A stretch of DNA of 64,000 nucleotides from Thermohahella caldifontis (GTDB taxonomy: Bacteria; Pseudomonadota; Gammaproteobacteria; Pseudomonadales; Oleiphilaceae), in the NCBI RefSeq assembly GCF_041153465.1, contig NZ_CP154858.1, forward strand, positions 2,976,001 to 3,040,000. Direction: 5' to 3'. Shown here piece after piece: positions 62,162 to 64,000 of the stretch. The notes below the pieces were generated by a model. The model worked only from the letters and a program-made list of their open reading frames with translations. It was not told where the DNA came from and made no database searches. A program made the translations under genes and the position numbers. Positions within the stretch are counted from its first letter, which is position 1, and the number at the start of each line of letters is the position of its first letter.

Positions 62162-63505
62162 ATGATCAAGGGAATAGTGATCTTTTTTGCACTGCTGTCA
62201 GGCGGGATTGCCTATGTTTCCGGCTGGGGACAAACAGATGAGGAATTGTCCGGCTCATCCCGGAAATGGTTGAACCTGTCCGAAACCGGAACGCCGAATG
62301 AGGCCTTTCTTTTTCTTTTCGGAATCGCTGCGCCGGAGAATGAGGCCCCCATTCGCTGGGGAAAGATGCGCCTGGCGCAATATCATGCCCTGCTTGAACA
62401 GGGAACCGAACCCGGCAGGGACCTGACCGGTTCAGCGCAACCGGCTGACCCTGAGCACAAGGACACAAGTGAAGGTCTCTTCCCCGGACAAAGGACGGCA
62501 GCAAAGGAAATTGAACTGCCTCAGGGAGGCTATTTTTGCAGTCGTCGGGAGCCGGACTGTATCACACGTCTTTTGGCCATCACTGCTGATGACATGAAAC
62601 AGCTCGGCGAAGAGAACCGGGCGCTCCGGGAGCGTGTTCAACAATTTCTGATGTTTGACAGTTACCGGACGACGGCCCTTCCCGACATTCAGGAACCGTT
62701 TGATTATCTTTTCTATCTTTCTGCCGGCCTGAGACTGGAACTGCTCGGAGCAATTGCCTTGTACAACACGGATCAGCCCGGGCCGGCCGTTCATGCGCTG
62801 CTTGATTTGCTGGCCAGAACGAGAAAGCACCTGAAGCTGCAGGACACGTTTCTCGGCCGGGCGGTGGTCGCTTCAAACATGGCCGATACCCTGGATATTC
62901 TCGCGTTGATATCGAGCCGTTCGGTTCCTGAAGGGCTGACCGTTGATCAGCTCACGGTTGAGGAAAGGGACGTGAGGCGTATCGCGGCGAGAGAATTCAG
63001 AGGCCATTACCGGCTGCTGCGGAAGATGGACAGGAACCCCGGTTTTTTTGCTGAGGATGAACCTGTGCCGGGCTGGTACGTGCGCCTGTTATTCAAACCG
63101 AACATGACAGCCAATGCCATGGCGCCCGTGTATGACAGGCTTGCTGAACTGTCGTTGATGGAGCATGCGGCGTTTGCTGAGGCGATCAAGGTACCGCTCA
63201 AGCCGGAGACGACCCCCTGGATCAGCAACTATGCCGGGAATATCCTGTTGAATACCGGGAGTGAAGATCTCCGGAAATACGTCGGGCTGCTGCTGGACCT
63301 GAATCTGAAAATCTATCTGTTTAACCATCGTGGGGCTGATCCTGCGAGTCTGAGCAACCCCTACTACCCGGGGCAGCCCCCGAAGCGCACTGCTCAGACA
63401 ATATGCATGGATGGGCCGTACGAAGATCCGAGGCAGATCAGGTGCATTCCTGTCACGGTGGCTGCAGGTACCGGCCAGTCAGCCTCTTCAGGCTCTGCGC
63501 CGTGA
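62162..63505 (+). CDS. Unknown 447-aa protein with N-terminal signal anchor
   Basis: ATG 62162 follows AAGGGACGAATC. Residues 1-20 are hydrophobic (IKGIVIFFALLSGGIAYVSGW), a signal peptide or anchor. The rest is soluble and largely helical, with AGLRLELLGAIALYNTDQPGPAVHALLDLLARTRKHL near the middle. Four or so cysteines (CSRREPDC; CMDGPYEDPRQIRC) could form disulfides outside the cytoplasm. I do not recognise the family. It is bracketed by repeats R1 and R2, and its stop codon lies inside R2. Confidence 0.65.
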   Translation: MIKGIVIFFALLSGGIAYVSGWGQTDEELSGSSRKWLNLSETGTPNEAFLFLFGIAAPENEAPIRWGKMRLAQYHALLEQGTEPGRDLTGSAQPADPEHKDTSEGLFPGQRTAAKEIELPQGGYFCSRREPDCITRLLAITADDMKQLGEENRALRERVQQFLMFDSYRTTALPDIQEPFDYLFYLSAGLRLELLGAIALYNTDQPGPAVHALLDLLARTRKHLKLQDTFLGRAVVASNMADTLDILALISSRSVPEGLTVDQLTVEERDVRRIAAREFRGHYRLLRKMDRNPGFFAEDEPVPGWYVRLLFKPNMTANAMAPVYDRLAELSLMEHAAFAEAIKVPLKPETTPWISNYAGNILLNTGSEDLRKYVGLLLDLNLKIYLFNHRGADPASLSNPYYPGQPPKRTAQTICMDGPYEDPRQIRCIPVTVAAGTGQSASSGSAP

Positions 63506-63804
63506 ACGGCCTGTGGATCCCTCCGGACTCCGAAGGCGGCCTTGGGTGCGTGCTGCCCGCTTCCGCCAGAAGGCCGATGTGCCCCGTTGAATCCCTCCGG
63601 ACTCCAAGGGCGGCCTTGGGTACGTGTTGCCCGCTTCCGGAAGGAGGTTGATGTGCCCCGTTGGATCCGTCCGGACGCCGAAGGCGGCCTCAGGTGCGTG
63701 CACCGCAGCCGCCGGAGGAGCCCGGACGGATTGAACACACCGGCCGGATTGAGCACACAGCCCGGACGGATTGAACATGCGCCCCGACCGAACCGGAAGG
63801 TTGC
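63497..63804. repeat. Direct repeat R2 (~310 bp), built of ~74-bp units
   Basis: It matches R1 in order and length. Units start at 63523, 63597 and 63671 (74-bp period), followed by the same GCCGCCGGAGGAGCCCGGACGGATTGAAC tail and GCGCCCCGACCGAACCGG end. It carries the stop codon of the 447-aa gene. No gene was found in 63506-63865 apart from this repeat. Confidence 0.85.
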
Positions 63805-63865
63805 AAAGTGCAGACGCTGACGCTAGTATGAAATCCGATCAGAGTTGAAACGAACAGGCAAGCAG

Positions 63866-63973
63866 ATGAACCGGCCCATGCAACACAGCATGAATCACAA
63901 CGCGGCAAACGCTGCGGGCCTGTTCGTGTCCGGCGGTCAGTACTGGTTTTATTTTTGGTTTAACCAGGGTTAG
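63866..63973 (+). CDS. Leader peptide for aromatic-amino-acid attenuation
   Basis: A 35-codon ORF starting MNRPMQHSMNHN and ending GGQYWFYFWFNQG before TAG. Seven consecutive aromatic codons (Tyr, Trp, Phe, Tyr, Phe, Trp, Phe) just before the stop are what is expected of a leader whose ribosome stalls when aromatic amino acids or their charged tRNAs run low (compare PheL and TrpL). The attenuator and the controlled gene, perhaps a DAHP synthase or another common-pathway enzyme because all three residues occur, lie beyond the right edge. The ribosome site is weak (AGGCAAGCAG). Confidence 0.7.
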   Translation: MNRPMQHSMNHNAANAAGLFVSGGQYWFYFWFNQG

Positions 63974-64000
63974 GCGCGCCGGCAGGAAGGCACGTCTGAC

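Overview
The window is about 64 kb of a GC-rich gammaproteobacterial chromosome. The evidence is conserved gene order: lptD-surA-pdxA-rsmA-apaH, divergent amgK-murU, rpe-gph-trpE and trpGDC, with slmA and a Vfr-type crp. A betaine ABC transporter, YeeE/YedE sulfur transporters and a c-type cytochrome linked to a molybdoenzyme would fit a halotolerant, possibly sulfur-metabolising member of the Chromatiales/Ectothiorhodospiraceae or a relative. That placement is inference only.

Layout. 1-3.4 kb: 3' end of a molybdopterin oxidoreductase operon (catalytic subunit, Fe-S subunit, diheme cytochrome, TorD-like chaperone, polyferredoxin). 3.5-4.1 kb: crp. 4.2-12.9 kb: trpCDG and trpE-gph-rpe on the minus strand, split by a plus-strand betaine ABC operon. 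13-17.6 kb: alkylsulfatase-like lipoprotein, an EamA pseudogene, a DUF3530 protein and djlA. 17.6-27.9 kb: murU-amgK-patatin divergent from lptD-surA-pdxA-rsmA-apaH-thiS-thiG. 28-31 kb: slmA, an extracytoplasmic solute-binding protein, an IMPase and pheA. 31-35.6 kb: a small J-protein, a thiK-like kinase, and a TPP riboswitch controlling thiBPQ. 35.6-38.5 kb: PEP-CTERM protein, YeeE/YedE pair, AEC transporter. 38.5-41.8 kb: a lower-GC accessory island with two shrunken IS5-type elements, a small lipoprotein and two PD-(D/E)XK-type nucleases.

41.9-54.9 kb holds the most unusual locus. A tightly overlapping seven-gene minus-strand operon encodes, in transcription order, a UbiA-family prenyltransferase, a three-part fusion (PilZ-like / class I HMG-CoA reductase / APH-type kinase), a dikinase with the layout of rifampicin phosphotransferase, a GNAT-like protein, an OleC-like AMP-forming ligase, a CDP-alcohol phosphotransferase and a CDP-archaeol-synthase (CarS)-like protein. 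An MMPL/RND exporter diverges from it. I read this as a candidate pathway that makes and exports an isoprenoid or archaeal-like polar lipid.

54.9-61.8 kb: secreted GH35 and GH31 glycosidases and an MFS transporter. 61.8-63.8 kb: two ~310-bp direct repeats bracketing an unknown 447-aa protein. The last bases encode a 35-aa leader peptide ending in a run of Tyr/Trp/Phe codons, so an aromatic amino acid gene under attenuation probably follows.

Caution: five genes (Fe-S subunit, gph, EamA, YeeE, DUF3883 nuclease) are each broken exactly where a homopolymer appears one base short. This points to homopolymer errors in the assembly rather than five real mutations.
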